A DNA stretch of 64,000 bases from Microbulbifer celer (GCF_020991125.1 NZ_CP087715.1:2507501-2571500), one strand, 5' to 3'; shown: positions 49,379 through 59,278, numbered from the stretch's first letter. Numbers and translations are program-made. The notes: generated by a model not told the origin, from the letters alone.

Positions 49379-50398
49379 TCACTCAGGGAGTTGGCTCTTG
49401 GGAGAGGATCGAGGAGCAAGCACCAGTATGCGCCGGTCATTTTTATTGATCCGGGCACCAAAACTCTGTTCCAGCGCAAACGCGAGCCCATCTGCATCTC
49501 CGATATTGAATACACCGCTGATCCGCTGGTCCGCCAGCGCATCTCCAACCAGTACCATTTTGCGGGTGGTATAGCGGTTGTACTCGGCAATAGCATCTTC
49601 CAGGCGCTCGTTGTCGAAATAGATCCGATGCGTCTGCCAGGCCGTCACTTTTTCCAGGTTGATCGGGATCACGCCGCTGTTGTCTTGTGGGCGATTGGCG
49701 GCATAGCGAACACCCTGCCCCGGTAACATCTTCGCCAATTGCCGGGAACGGCCCTGCATATCCTCAGACTCGACTGCGACCACGCCCTGAGTGACGGCAA
49801 CACGGACTTTTTCCGCGCGCAATGCGACATTGAATGCGGTACCCAGCGCGCGGACCTGAGAGCCCTGCACATTGACAACAAAGGGCCTCGAGGGGTTTTT
49901 CGCCACCATAAAAAACGCCTCACCGCGCTCCAGAAACAACGCACGCTGATCACGGCGATATCGCACCCCCACCCGGCTGTCGGTATTCAGCATCAGGGTT
50001 GAACCGTCCTCCAGATGTACCACCCGCTGATCACCGATTCCGGTCTGGTAGTACTCGATGGCGTAATAGTCGCGGCCGAGCACCACCGCCATCGCGACCA
50101 GCAACGTGGCGGCAACGGCACCCAGCCAGCGCAGGCGTCCCCGCACACGGAAACGCTGCTCCGCCGACTTGCGTATTTCCGGCAGGCCGGCGTTGAGGTC
50201 CGGGTCATCCCTCAGAAAATCCGTCATCTGGCTCAAATGCTGGCACTGGACAAACGCCTGACGATGCCGCGGATCTGCCTGCAACCACTGCTCCAGCAGA
50301 TCGGACTCCGCCGCGCTCATGGCTCCCCCCTGCTGTCGCGCCAGCCAGTCTGCAGCCCGCTCCCGGATAGATCGGTCCTGATTGTCCACTGGGCTCAT
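49379..50398 (-). CDS. fecR: FecR-type anti-sigma factor
   Basis: The protein has 339 residues. A cytoplasmic N-terminus (AADWLARQQGG, then LLEQWLQADPRHRQAF) binds the sigma factor. One membrane helix lies at about 92-108 (LGAVAATLLVAMAVVLG). The periplasmic FecR domain contains VHLEDGSTLMLNTDSRV and a C-terminal STN-binding part. The start overlaps the fecI stop by ATGA. It should relay a ligand signal from the divergent STN-bearing receptor. Confidence 0.93.
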   Translation of the reverse strand: MSPVDNQDRSIRERAADWLARQQGGAMSAAESDLLEQWLQADPRHRQAFVQCQHLSQMTDFLRDDPDLNAGLPEIRKSAEQRFRVRGRLRWLGAVAATLLVAMAVVLGRDYYAIEYYQTGIGDQRVVHLEDGSTLMLNTDSRVGVRYRRDQRALFLERGEAFFMVAKNPSRPFVVNVQGSQVRALGTAFNVALRAEKVRVAVTQGVVAVESEDMQGRSRQLAKMLPGQGVRYAANRPQDNSGVIPINLEKVTAWQTHRIYFDNERLEDAIAEYNRYTTRKMVLVGDALADQRISGVFNIGDADGLAFALEQSFGARINKNDRRILVLAPRSSPKSQLPE

Positions 50399-50982
50399 AA
50401 CAACTCGCTCAATTCTTTCTGCAGGTGTTTCAGGGCAGTACTCATATGACGCTCCACACTGCGGGTACTGACGGATAGCGCCGCGGCGATTTCCGGGTAG
50501 GTCATTTCTTCAAAACGGCTGAGCAGAAATACCTTGCGGGTGATGGGCTTCAACTGCAGCAGGGCACTTTTGAGCCTGCTCAGGCTCTGCTGCCATTCGG
50601 CGCTGCCCTGTGGGCAGAGGTCCCGGCTCTCGTGATCGCCCTCTTCAAAGCTCTGGTGGAATTCTACCCGGCGGCGCTGATGGCGACGCAGGTTATCCCG
50701 CACCAGATTGGTGGCCACGGTAAAGATATAGGCTCGGGGATTTTCCTCGAGCGGCGTCAGGTTCTCGAGCCGCAATAGTTTGACGTAGGTTTCCTGCAGA
50801 ACCACGTCCACATCCTGCCGGCCACCGGGCAGCATACGCGCTACATAATTGCACAGCGGTTCGCGATAGCGGCTGTACAGTGCCTCGACCATGCGCTGTC
50901 GGGCACCGCCAGTACTGTCTGTATCCGGCATACTTCTGCCGCCCCCCACCAGACGCAGTGCGGCACGAGATACTCTCCCCAT
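50395..50982 (-). CDS. fecI: FecI-type ECF sigma factor
   Basis: The protein has 195 residues from ATG 50982 (GAGGGGC upstream); a start at 50931 is possible. Sigma region 2 is in RYREPLCNYVARML and AYIFTVATNLVRDNLRRHQR. Region 4 contains LLSRFEEMTYPEIAAALSVS and STRSVERHM. It is translationally coupled to fecR. It probably activates the divergent receptor and perhaps the paralogue at 45.3 kb. Confidence 0.93.
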   Translation of the reverse strand: MGRVSRAALRLVGGGRSMPDTDSTGGARQRMVEALYSRYREPLCNYVARMLPGGRQDVDVVLQETYVKLLRLENLTPLEENPRAYIFTVATNLVRDNLRRHQRRRVEFHQSFEEGDHESRDLCPQGSAEWQQSLSRLKSALLQLKPITRKVFLLSRFEEMTYPEIAAALSVSTRSVERHMSTALKHLQKELSELL

Positions 50983-51185
50983 TCACGGCCCCTCTGTGAC
51001 GTATTGCGCGGAAAAAGGTCTACCCATAATCCCATTAAACGACACAGCCATAAAAAACCCGACAGTTTTCTCAAAACAATGGAAAGTGGCCCAGCAAACC
51101 AGGCTGGCGGCCTTGCGGGACCCAGTGCAAGGGCGTATTTTGATCTCTTTGTGGCCGCATTGAACCTCGGCCAGCATACCGCCGA
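50983..51185. other. Divergent promoter region, fecI and STN receptor
   Basis: About 200 bp lie between the divergent starts. It should contain the ECF promoter of the receptor gene. No consensus could be fixed by eye. Confidence 0.45.
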
Positions 51186-54100
51186 ATGATAATAATGAAA
51201 GTAACGTACGCACCGGCCTGGCTGAGTTTTATACCGCCCGCGACCCTGGGGTTGCGGCTTCCACTACTGGCTGTGTTACTCCCGCTTTTCCTGTTCCCGC
51301 CGGCCACCTCTGCGCTGGCTGAGGCCGGAGATACTCACGGCGCCGCACTCAGTAAACACCGTTTTACTACCGAGACCATCAGCTTTGCGCTGCCGGCACA
51401 GCCGTTATATCAAGCACTCACGGCTTATGCGCAACAGGCGGGGCTACAGCTGTTTTTTCGCCGGGAACAGCTGCTGAATATCGAAGCCGTGGAAATTGAC
51501 GGCGCATTCAGCCGTCGCCAGGCACTGACCAGGCTGCTGGAAAACAGCAATCTGGACTTTCAAATTGGTGACGGTGGCGAAGGAATGACCCTGGTCATTT
51601 TTCCGTCCACAGACGACAAGCAGCCCACGCCACAACCACTGACAGTAGCCGAAGCCCCAAACCACCTTCCCATTGAAGAAACCTATGTGACCGGTGTGCG
51701 CTCTACCCTGCGCCAGAGCCTCGCAGTGAAGCGCAACAGCAACCATATTGTGGATGTGACCACCTCTGCGGATATCGGTCAGTTTCCCGACCGGAATGTG
51801 GCCGATGCCCTGCAGCGCATTCCCGGTGTTTCCGTGGACCGGATCTGGGGAGAGGGGCGGGACGTGAACATTCGCGGTACGGATAAAGATATCAACCGTA
51901 CCCTGCTGAACGGGCAACAGGTCGCCTCCGCCTACTGGTGGGCCAATGACAATCTGAGCCGGGGGTTCAATTATTCCACCCTGGCGTCACAGCTGGTGGA
52001 GTCCCTGGAGGTGCACAAAACGCCCCGGGCCGACCTGGACGAAGGCAGTATCGGCGGCACCGTGATTGTGCGCACACGCAAACCGCTGGACCTTCCCGCC
52101 GCGGAACTCCGGGTCTCTCTGGAACAACAGTACAACGACCTCGCAGAAACCCTGGCCCCACAGATATCGACGCTGGGCAGTTGGAAAAACCACGAGCGGA
52201 CTTTCGGCATTCTCGCCAGTATCAATTGGCAGAACCGGGACAGCCGTCGCGACGGACTGGAAACTTTTGCCGACAACAATTTCTACTCGGTGACCGATCA
52301 GCACGGCCAGCAGACGAAAGATGTTTACGCCGTGTGGGGCGGCGGCTCGGCACTTTTTCAGCAGCAACGCACGCACACTACCGGTAACCTGACACTGCAA
52401 TGGGCGCCGGATGAGCATTGGAATACGGTATTAAATCTGGTTGATTCCCAGGTAGACATCGAAAACAGCAATCACAACTTCCTGTTTTCTCCCGGTGGTT
52501 ACAAATTGAGTGAAGCGCCACCGGCAACCGTAACGGATCCAATATTCATTCCCACTGATAACGGCAAGAAAATCCTCGCTGGTGGGACCCTGAACAACGC
52601 AGATAGCCCGGGCGCGTTCCTCGATAGCATTCAACGACAGGCCTATATTGATACACAGGTTTACGACCTGGACCTGCATTACCGTGGCGGCCGCTGGGAA
52701 AATCATGCCCAGTTCGGTTTTACCCGCGCCCGCGGCGGTACCGATCACGATCGCCTGTACCGGTTTAGTGGTGACACCCGGGTGCACTTCCGTCTCGATC
52801 GCGATGCACTGGAGACGGACTACCTCGATCTGGACCCGCAGGACCCCGCCGCACTGGACAACTTCTCGCCGGTTTCCCGGGACTGGATCCGGGCGATGGA
52901 AAACCGGGAGTACTATGGCCAGCTGGATTTCCACCGCACGCTGGAGAGCGACTGGATTCAACGACTGGCCTTCGGCCTCAAACTCCGCGACCTGCAGGTG
53001 GAAAACCATCTCACAACCGGCACCATCGATACCGAATCCGACGCATGGAAGACACTGAAAAATTTGGGGCTGGACGCGGTCAATGGGCCCCTCAGCCCTA
53101 CACTCAGCACCGCCAACGCCAATGCGTCCACCCTGACCCGCTATATCCTGACCGATCCGCAGCATCTGCAATCGGTGATTCATCCCCTCTATGCTGAGGG
53201 CGCCATGTCTTACGCCTACGACCCCAGCGCCTATTTTGCGATCGGCGAACAGTCTCTGGCGGGTTATGTGAGCGCGGATTTTGAACGCGGCCCCTGGCAT
53301 GGGGACATCGGACTGCGGGTAGTGCAAACCCGACAGGTGGCGAGAGCGTACCAACCGGATATCAGCGACGATCCACAGAGCCTGCCCATGAACCGGGTTG
53401 AGAACCACTACCGGGACGCGTTACCCAATCTCAACCTCCGCTATCAACTGAATGACCAACTGATGGCCCGCGCCGCCGTGGCCAAGGTGATGGCAAGACC
53501 CAACTTCAAGGACCTTACTCCCAATATCATCATCGAGCCTACCAGTGGTTACGGCACCGCAGGTAATCCGCAACTCGATCCCTATCGCGCAGATCAACTG
53601 GACCTGGGGCTCGAGTGGTATTTTGGTAACGCGTCGTTGCTGTCAGCGACGGCCTTTTTCAAAGATATCTCAACCTTTGTCTATCCCCATGTGGATCTGG
53701 AACAGATCAACGGACAGGCGCTGTACATCACCCGCCCCCGCAACGGTCCCGGGGCGGATATCCGTGGCCTCGAACTGCAATGGCAGCACGACTTTGCCAA
53801 AGGCTTCGGCACTCTCACAAATTACACCTATACCAATGCGCGGGTGCCGGCAGCGGACGATAGCCGCACCCTGAACCTGCCGGGAAATTCCCGCTCGCAA
53901 CTCAATGCATCGATCTACTATGAGTCCGAAAAATTGAATGGCCGCCTGGGATACAACTACCGCTCACGATCCTATGGAGAAATCATCGCCGGCTCCCAGA
54001 GTGAAACCGCCCCTTACCGACAGTGGGATGCCAGTGTCCGCTGGCAATTGACGCCCGCCCTCAGTATGACGATGGATGCCGCCAACCTGACGGGAGAAGT

Positions 54101-54188
54101 GATCAAGATCCGCAGCGCCAGTGGAATCCCCCAGGGGTTTTACCAGCACGGACGGCGTTTGACGATGGGATTGAAGTGGCAGCTGTAG
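51186..54188 (+). CDS. TonB-dependent transducer with STN domain
   Basis: The protein has 1000 residues. After a signal peptide (about 1-45) comes an STN domain (about 60-140; ISFALPAQPLYQALTAYAQQ and FSRRQALTRLLENSNLDFQI). The TonB-box region (TYVTGVRSTLRQSLAVKR), plug and barrel follow, ending TMGLKWQL. The STN domain and the divergent fecI-fecR pair indicate cell-surface signalling by the bound ligand. The plug is close to that of the 45.3 kb receptor, including SVDRIWGEGRD and YWWANDN. Confidence 0.94.
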   Translation: MIIMKVTYAPAWLSFIPPATLGLRLPLLAVLLPLFLFPPATSALAEAGDTHGAALSKHRFTTETISFALPAQPLYQALTAYAQQAGLQLFFRREQLLNIEAVEIDGAFSRRQALTRLLENSNLDFQIGDGGEGMTLVIFPSTDDKQPTPQPLTVAEAPNHLPIEETYVTGVRSTLRQSLAVKRNSNHIVDVTTSADIGQFPDRNVADALQRIPGVSVDRIWGEGRDVNIRGTDKDINRTLLNGQQVASAYWWANDNLSRGFNYSTLASQLVESLEVHKTPRADLDEGSIGGTVIVRTRKPLDLPAAELRVSLEQQYNDLAETLAPQISTLGSWKNHERTFGILASINWQNRDSRRDGLETFADNNFYSVTDQHGQQTKDVYAVWGGGSALFQQQRTHTTGNLTLQWAPDEHWNTVLNLVDSQVDIENSNHNFLFSPGGYKLSEAPPATVTDPIFIPTDNGKKILAGGTLNNADSPGAFLDSIQRQAYIDTQVYDLDLHYRGGRWENHAQFGFTRARGGTDHDRLYRFSGDTRVHFRLDRDALETDYLDLDPQDPAALDNFSPVSRDWIRAMENREYYGQLDFHRTLESDWIQRLAFGLKLRDLQVENHLTTGTIDTESDAWKTLKNLGLDAVNGPLSPTLSTANANASTLTRYILTDPQHLQSVIHPLYAEGAMSYAYDPSAYFAIGEQSLAGYVSADFERGPWHGDIGLRVVQTRQVARAYQPDISDDPQSLPMNRVENHYRDALPNLNLRYQLNDQLMARAAVAKVMARPNFKDLTPNIIIEPTSGYGTAGNPQLDPYRADQLDLGLEWYFGNASLLSATAFFKDISTFVYPHVDLEQINGQALYITRPRNGPGADIRGLELQWQHDFAKGFGTLTNYTYTNARVPAADDSRTLNLPGNSRSQLNASIYYESEKLNGRLGYNYRSRSYGEIIAGSQSETAPYRQWDASVRWQLTPALSMTMDAANLTGEVIKIRSASGIPQGFYQHGRRLTMGLKWQL

Positions 54189-54247
54189 AGTAAGCAATGA
54201 GGCTGTAACCTGCCCGGGGAAGTACCGGGGGAAACCCTTGAACGCTC

Positions 54248-54829
54248 TCAGTCGCTGAGCTTGAATGTGGCAACCGTATTCAGTTTCCAGTCCGGAACGG
54301 TCACTTCTACCGGCGCGGCGCGGTTCCGCTCTGATTCCTGCACCAGATTTCCCCCCGCCGGCTGCAGACTGAGATGACTGACCGGCACCTGCACCGGCGC
54401 TACTTTGCTGCGCTCGTGCTCCTTGAGCAGATAGCCTTCCATGGGCGCGAGCGAGAGAGAGGCCCCCGCACCAGCGCTTGATTCAACGGATACCGCTGGC
54501 GCCGTCTCTGAAACTGACGCCGTTGACGGAGAAGGCTCGGCTGGCGTTGCCAGAGCAGCAGGTTCCCCTTCCGCTTTCACCGTGGCCAAGGCGCCAAGCT
54601 GGGCGAGTTTTGCCTTCAGCTGCTCGGCCTGGTCCCGGGTAAGCTTCTTCTTGATCGCCAGCGGACGTCCGCTGAAAAGTTTTTCCACCGCCGCCGGGCC
54701 GGCCTTGAACAGCCGACCAAAATTGGCTTTCACATCGGCAACCGTAAACCCCGGTTGCAGATCTCCTCGAAAGATCACGCTGTAGGTATTCTCAGTATGA
54801 ATGTTATCGGTGTGAGGATTCTCGGACAT
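54248..54829 (-). CDS. Hypothetical protein with two C-terminal repeats
   Basis: The protein has 193 residues from ATG 54829, chosen for AGAGG seven bases upstream. The N-terminal 70 residues (YSVIFRGDLQPGFTVADVKA, then NFGRLFKAGPAAVEKLFSGR) form a small domain seen at the start of various gammaproteobacterial proteins. A Ser/Ala/Pro linker follows. Two repeats of LSLxPxxGxLxxExERxxxAPVxV occupy about 125-185. The function is unknown. Confidence 0.75.
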   Translation of the reverse strand: MSENPHTDNIHTENTYSVIFRGDLQPGFTVADVKANFGRLFKAGPAAVEKLFSGRPLAIKKKLTRDQAEQLKAKLAQLGALATVKAEGEPAALATPAEPSPSTASVSETAPAVSVESSAGAGASLSLAPMEGYLLKEHERSKVAPVQVPVSHLSLQPAGGNLVQESERNRAAPVEVTVPDWKLNTVATFKLSD

Positions 54830-54914
54830 TCTGGGACCTCTTAGCACACTGCCGCACAATCGATACCGCACGCGGCGTCTGCGTGCGACCTGTCTTTATT
54901 CTTTTGTAACGGAT

Positions 54915-55700
54915 TCAGTCATCCGAATCCAGTGTCTGGTCCATGGTATAGGCAGGCGCGGCGGCGGACTTGCCGGCGACAATCCGTCCCGGGACGCCGG
55001 CGACGGTGGAATGCGCGGGCACATCCCGCAGCAACAGACTACCCGCCGCGATCTTCACGCCTTCACCGATATGAATCGGACCGAGCACCTTGGCACCGGC
55101 GCCAATCATCACACCGCGGCCGATCTTCGGATGACGATCGCCCCCGCCACTGCCGCTACCACCCAGGGTCACCGAATGCAGGATAGAGACATCGTCTTCC
55201 ACCACGGTGGTTTCCCCTACCACCAAACCCGTGGCATGGTCGATCATGATGCCGCAGCCAAAATGGGCGGCGGGATGAATATCCACCGCAAACTGCTCGG
55301 AAACCCGGCTCTGAAAGTACAGCGCCAGAGTGTGGCGCCCTTTGCGCCACAACCAGTGGGCAATCCGATGGGACTGCAGTGCATGGAAGCCCTTGAAGTA
55401 GAGAAATGGTGTCAGGTACTGATCACAGGCCGGGTCCCGGTCATACCAGGCACAGATATCTGCCTGCATGCAGCGGGAGATCTCGGGGTCATCGGCCATG
55501 GCACCGGCAATCACTTCCTGCAGTGCGGTGGCAGTCAGCGCTGCGTGATCCAGCACCGAGGCCAACTGATAGGCCAGCGCGCGATCCAGGGTTTTGTGGC
55601 GCAATACCGTATTGTGGAAATAACTCGCAAGTACGGGCTCACCAGCGGCAGCGGCAGCGGCCTCGGCGCGCATCGCAGACCAGATGTCCCGTTGTTTCAA
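54915..55700 (-). CDS. cysE: Serine O-acetyltransferase
   Basis: The protein has 261 residues. The helical N-terminal part (IWSAMRAEAAAAAAGEPVLA) is followed by a left-handed beta-helix with hexapeptide repeats: DIHPAAHFGCGIMIDHATGL, then TVVEDDVSILHSVTLGGSG and a KIGRGVMIGAGAKVLG turn. It makes O-acetylserine for cysteine synthesis in the cytoplasm. It is a single gene in this window. Confidence 0.95.
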   Translation of the reverse strand: MKQRDIWSAMRAEAAAAAAGEPVLASYFHNTVLRHKTLDRALAYQLASVLDHAALTATALQEVIAGAMADDPEISRCMQADICAWYDRDPACDQYLTPFLYFKGFHALQSHRIAHWLWRKGRHTLALYFQSRVSEQFAVDIHPAAHFGCGIMIDHATGLVVGETTVVEDDVSILHSVTLGGSGSGGGDRHPKIGRGVMIGAGAKVLGPIHIGEGVKIAAGSLLLRDVPAHSTVAGVPGRIVAGKSAAAPAYTMDQTLDSDD

Positions 55701-55784
55701 TTCACTGACGTTAATAGCGTTGCTTCCTGTTTGTCCGCTTGGTATCTGTCATGGATCGGTTCAACCCTGTTCACAGCCCGCGGC

Positions 55785-56531
55785 TCACAAACGATCCAGG
55801 CTCTGCGGATAGGCGCTGTCCGGTACGGCGACAAAGCGCTGAAAAATGGATTCAATATTGGCGCACACCGTATCGGCCAATGCCAGATTGTCCGTCGCCG
55901 GACAGGCCTCGATCTGGGTCCGCAGCAACTCGGGAGTAAGCAGATCTTGCAGTTCCCGCGCCCGAGGGGCATAGCTCAGATGCCAACGCTCGGGCGCGAC
56001 GCCTCCCCGGTCCACCGCGTAGGGGCGGAAAAGCCCGTAACTGCGCCCGGCTGCCATGCGCTCATCGAGCCAGCGGTGGAACGGTCCGAATACACCGTCA
56101 TCCGCCACCTCTTCCGGTGTAAGCTGTACCTGATAATCCTCTGGCACCGCCGCCGCGTCGATGATATCGAAATCCGTTCCCCAGTGGTGCCGGGATCCGC
56201 CCGGCAACGCAGACCAGCGCAGTATCGCAAATACGATCTCTTCATCGGAGAGCTGCTGCACATCCAGTGGATGACCATCGCTGTCCAACAGCGGGCGCGC
56301 ACCACTGGCCTTGCGGTTCCAGATGATACGCTGGCGCTCAAACCCCCGAAACCCCGAAACCACCCTGGGCTCAAACCCCGCATCCCGCGCGTCGCGCCGC
56401 AATTGCGAGAACGCGGTGAGCGCTTCAGGATGCATCAACTGCCCGGAAACGGGTTCGAGAATCACATGGGCGTCGTTGAGCCCGAACAACATCTTATGCA
56501 TGGTCGGATACATCGCCAAGGCGCCTCTCAA
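55785..56531 (-). CDS. M15-family metallopeptidase (VanY/DdpX-like carboxypeptidase)
   Basis: The protein has 248 residues. The zinc motif GGSRHHWGTDFDI (SxHxxGxD) and a later PERWHLSY supply the ligands. VVSGFRGFERQRIIWNRK is the conserved substrate strand. Such enzymes cut D-Ala-D-Ala-type bonds in peptidoglycan. No clear signal peptide is seen, which is unusual for a wall enzyme. It lies about 85 bp upstream of cysE on the same strand. Confidence 0.9.
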   Translation of the reverse strand: MRGALAMYPTMHKMLFGLNDAHVILEPVSGQLMHPEALTAFSQLRRDARDAGFEPRVVSGFRGFERQRIIWNRKASGARPLLDSDGHPLDVQQLSDEEIVFAILRWSALPGGSRHHWGTDFDIIDAAAVPEDYQVQLTPEEVADDGVFGPFHRWLDERMAAGRSYGLFRPYAVDRGGVAPERWHLSYAPRARELQDLLTPELLRTQIEACPATDNLALADTVCANIESIFQRFVAVPDSAYPQSLDRL

Positions 56532-56864
56532 GTGCTCTTCGGTTCTCCTCCAGCTCCCAATCCGACAGGGATATCCAGAAGATTTAATATTCCAAATAAC
56601 TGCAAAAGCCTGACAGGGCGTCTAGGCTAATGATGCAGACATGACAATTTAGCACTGTTACTCACGATCAAAAAACCGCTTCTGCCGTGGTTTGGGGTTT
56701 CTTTTTTTTATGCTATGTTGCATGCCTGTCTCTATCAGCCATGGAAGCGCTGAAATGAAGCGAGCGGCCACGAGTCGATTCTGCGGTAATCTGCAAGGCG
56801 CCATTCAGAGTGCCACCGTCGCAGTGTAGTAATTCGGTCTCAACATTACAGGGAAGTCAAAACC
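56532..56864. other. Intergenic region before the TfoX-C gene
   Basis: It has no supported ORF. AAACC/GGTTT can form a weak hairpin before a run of seven T near 56707, a possible terminator in the plus direction. The rest probably carries divergent promoters. Confidence 0.4.
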
Positions 56865-57149
56865 ATGCACCCGAGTCAGTCCGAGCTTTTGCAGCTGAAA
56901 AATCTGGGGCTTGCATCCGTCAATATCCTCCATTCTATCGGTATCCGCACACTGGAAGATTTGCGCCGCGTGGGCGCGGTGGAAGCCTTCATCAGTATTC
57001 GCGGCCGTGGTATCAACGCCTCTCGGGTTTTACTCTACGCCATTCAGGGCGCCATCCTGGACACGCACTGGAACGACCTCGACCCGGACCTGAAAGCCAG
57101 ACTGGTCGATGAGGTGGAAGAGTTGATGGCCGGCAAGGACGACGCCTGA
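56865..57149 (+). CDS. TfoX/Sxy C-terminal domain protein
   Basis: The protein has 94 residues. LKNLGLASVNILHSIGIRTL and EDLRRVGAVEAFI match the helix-hairpin-like TfoX C-terminal domain, with ALxGAxxxxxW represented by AIQGAILDTHW. The N-terminal TfoX domain is absent, which is common for stand-alone members. A link to competence regulation is not assured. Confidence 0.88.
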   Translation: MHPSQSELLQLKNLGLASVNILHSIGIRTLEDLRRVGAVEAFISIRGRGINASRVLLYAIQGAILDTHWNDLDPDLKARLVDEVEELMAGKDDA

Positions 57150-57261
57150 CAGCCCTCTCCCAATTCATCTCTAGTGTCAAAAACTGCAAGTCACCAGCTT
57201 GCAAACCTCCCCGCCTGACCCTATTTAATGGTGGTTACCCCACCATTTGCGGAGATCTTCA

Positions 57262-58152
57262 ATGCTGCGTATCGGGCTCTTTCTACTGACCAACCTGGCA
57301 GTGATGCTGCTGGTCGGTGTCATTTTCAATCTTCTCGGTATCCAGGGCATTCTTGACGCCAATGGCGTGAACCTGAATCTGCCCGGGCTGCTGCTGATGT
57401 GCGCTATCTTCGGTATCGGTGGCGCGCTGATTTCGCTACTGCTATCGAAAACCATCGCGCGCATGACCACCCGTACCCAGGTCATCGATAAACCCCAGAC
57501 CGCAGATGAACGCTGGCTGGTGGAAACCGTGCGCGAGCTGTCCCAGAAGGCGGGTATCGGTATGCCGGACGTGGGTATTTTCCCCATGCCCCAGGCAAAC
57601 GCGTTTGCGACCGGCTGGAACCGCAACAGTGCGCTGGTGGCCGTCAGTGCGGGCCTGCTGCAGCGCTTCAATCGGGATGAGGCGCGGGCAGTGATCGGCC
57701 ATGAAATCGGTCACGTAGCCAACGGCGATATGATTACCCTGGCGCTGATTCAGGGGGTGGTAAACACCTTCGTAATGTTCTTCGCCCGCCTGGTGGGCTT
57801 CTTCGTAGACCGGGTTTTGCTGCGCAATGAACAGGGCCTGGGGATCGGCTATTTCATCACTTCCATCATTATGGATATGGTCTTCGGTGTATTCGCGATG
57901 ATGATTGTTGCCTGGTTCAGCCGCCGCCGGGAATACCGGGCCGACGCGGCCGGTGCGCACCTTGCCAGCCCGGATGCCATGATTGCAGCCCTCGCCCGCA
58001 TCAAAGCCGAGTCAGAAGCGGGCCGCGAGGAGCCGCTGCCTTCCAACATGAAGGCGTTCGGTATCTACGGCAACAGTATGGCGGCACTACTCGCCAGCCA
58101 CCCGCCTCTTGAGGATCGCATCCTGGCGTTGCAAAATTCTGCCCACCGATGA
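57262..58152 (+). CDS. htpX: Membrane zinc protease HtpX
   Basis: The protein has 296 residues from ATG 57262 (GCGGAGATC upstream). Two N-terminal membrane helices precede the motif VIGHEIGHVANGDM, followed by two more helices and the REYRADAAGAHL segment with a Glu/Asp-rich ligand region. The C-terminus HPPLEDRILAL is typical. HtpX degrades misfolded inner-membrane proteins and is usually stress-induced. It may be cotranscribed with the protease gene 50 bp downstream. Confidence 0.96.
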   Translation: MLRIGLFLLTNLAVMLLVGVIFNLLGIQGILDANGVNLNLPGLLLMCAIFGIGGALISLLLSKTIARMTTRTQVIDKPQTADERWLVETVRELSQKAGIGMPDVGIFPMPQANAFATGWNRNSALVAVSAGLLQRFNRDEARAVIGHEIGHVANGDMITLALIQGVVNTFVMFFARLVGFFVDRVLLRNEQGLGIGYFITSIIMDMVFGVFAMMIVAWFSRRREYRADAAGAHLASPDAMIAALARIKAESEAGREEPLPSNMKAFGIYGNSMAALLASHPPLEDRILALQNSAHR

Positions 58153-58158
58153 TTCCCG

Positions 58159-58180
58159 GTGCCCGGCCTCCGCCGGGCAC
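58159..58180. other. Perfect GC hairpin between htpX and the HtrA-like gene
   Basis: GTGCCCGGC pairs with GCCGGGCAC around CTCC. No T-run follows. It may protect mRNA or attenuate transcription. Confidence 0.55.
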
Positions 58181-58201
58181 CCCTGCTTTCTGGAAATCAC
58201 G

Positions 58202-59278
58202 ATGCACAGAGAACTTTCCATTTTCCACCGCATTTTTCGTCCCCTGGTTCGCACCTTTTGTGTCTGCCTTCTGTTGTCCGCACCGGCCGCACTAGGGGCG
58301 CAACCGCAGTTCTCCACCGATGACGAAACCAACACCATGCAGGTGTTCAATTTCGCCAGCCCATCGGTGGTCTATGTCACCAACGAAACCCTGGTGCGCG
58401 ACCGCTGGAGCCTGCGTCTGCACTCGGTGCCCAAGGGCGCCGGCAGCGGGTTTATCTGGGACGATCGCGGCCACGTAGTCACCAACTTTCACGTGATCGA
58501 GGGTGCACGCAAGGTCACCATCACCCTGCAGGATCGCAGCGAGTGGCCGGCGGAACTGGTGGGTTCCGCACCGGAAAAAGACCTGGCGGTGCTCAAGATC
58601 AAGGCGCCGACGGAACTGCTCAAGCCCCTGTCTGCAGGCAATTCGGCGGATCTTGCGGTGGGCCGCAAGGTACTCGCCATCGGCAATCCCTTCGGTCTCG
58701 ACACCACCCTCACCACCGGCGTGGTCAGCGCCGTAGGGCGGGAGATCGAGGCCGCGAATAACCGCACCATCCGCAATGTGATCCAGACCGATGCGGCGAT
58801 CAACCCGGGTAACTCCGGCGGCCCATTGCTGGACAGCAGCGGGCGTCTGATCGGCGTGAACACGGCAATCTACAGCCCCAGTGGGGCCAGTGTGGGGATC
58901 GGTTTTGCGATTCCAGTGGATACGGTGAAGAAGATTGTGCCGGAGCTGATTGCCCACGGCCGCCTGGTGCGACCGATTCTCGGTATCGAGTCTGCGCCGG
59001 ATCAGTGGGCGAGCCGCTATGGCTTTGAGGGCGTGGCGGTGTTGCGCATTGCCCCCGGAATGCCGGCGGAGGAAGCCGGGTTGCGCGGGGTTTACCGCAG
59101 CAATCGCGGCGGCTGGCAGCTGGGGGATGTGATCACAGGCATCGACCGACAGCCCATCTCCAACTACGACGACCTGATGAACGCGCTGGAAAATCATCGC
59201 CCGGGGGATCGGGTGGCGGTGCGCTACCTGCGAGAGGGTGAAGAGTATGAAACCTCTCTGGAATTGGCGGCCCCTTGA
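58202..59278 (+). CDS. HtrA/DegP-like serine protease with one PDZ domain
   Basis: The protein has 358 residues from ATG 58202; the frame upstream translates the htpX end. A signal peptide (about 12-39) is present. The catalytic triad is in VVTNFHVIEG (His), EKDLAVLKI (Asp) and NPGNSGGPLLD (Ser). A single PDZ domain follows (VLRIAPGMPAEEAG, GDVITGIDRQP), as in DegS-like members, but without a retained membrane anchor. A role in periplasmic protein quality control is inferred. Confidence 0.92.
   Translation: MHRELSIFHRIFRPLVRTFCVCLLLSAPAALGAQPQFSTDDETNTMQVFNFASPSVVYVTNETLVRDRWSLRLHSVPKGAGSGFIWDDRGHVVTNFHVIEGARKVTITLQDRSEWPAELVGSAPEKDLAVLKIKAPTELLKPLSAGNSADLAVGRKVLAIGNPFGLDTTLTTGVVSAVGREIEAANNRTIRNVIQTDAAINPGNSGGPLLDSSGRLIGVNTAIYSPSGASVGIGFAIPVDTVKKIVPELIAHGRLVRPILGIESAPDQWASRYGFEGVAVLRIAPGMPAEEAGLRGVYRSNRGGWQLGDVITGIDRQPISNYDDLMNALENHRPGDRVAVRYLREGEEYETSLELAAP

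Noticed and set aside
55011..56630. 539-residue plus-strand ORF
   Set aside because: It is antisense to cysE and the M15 peptidase, both with intact motifs.
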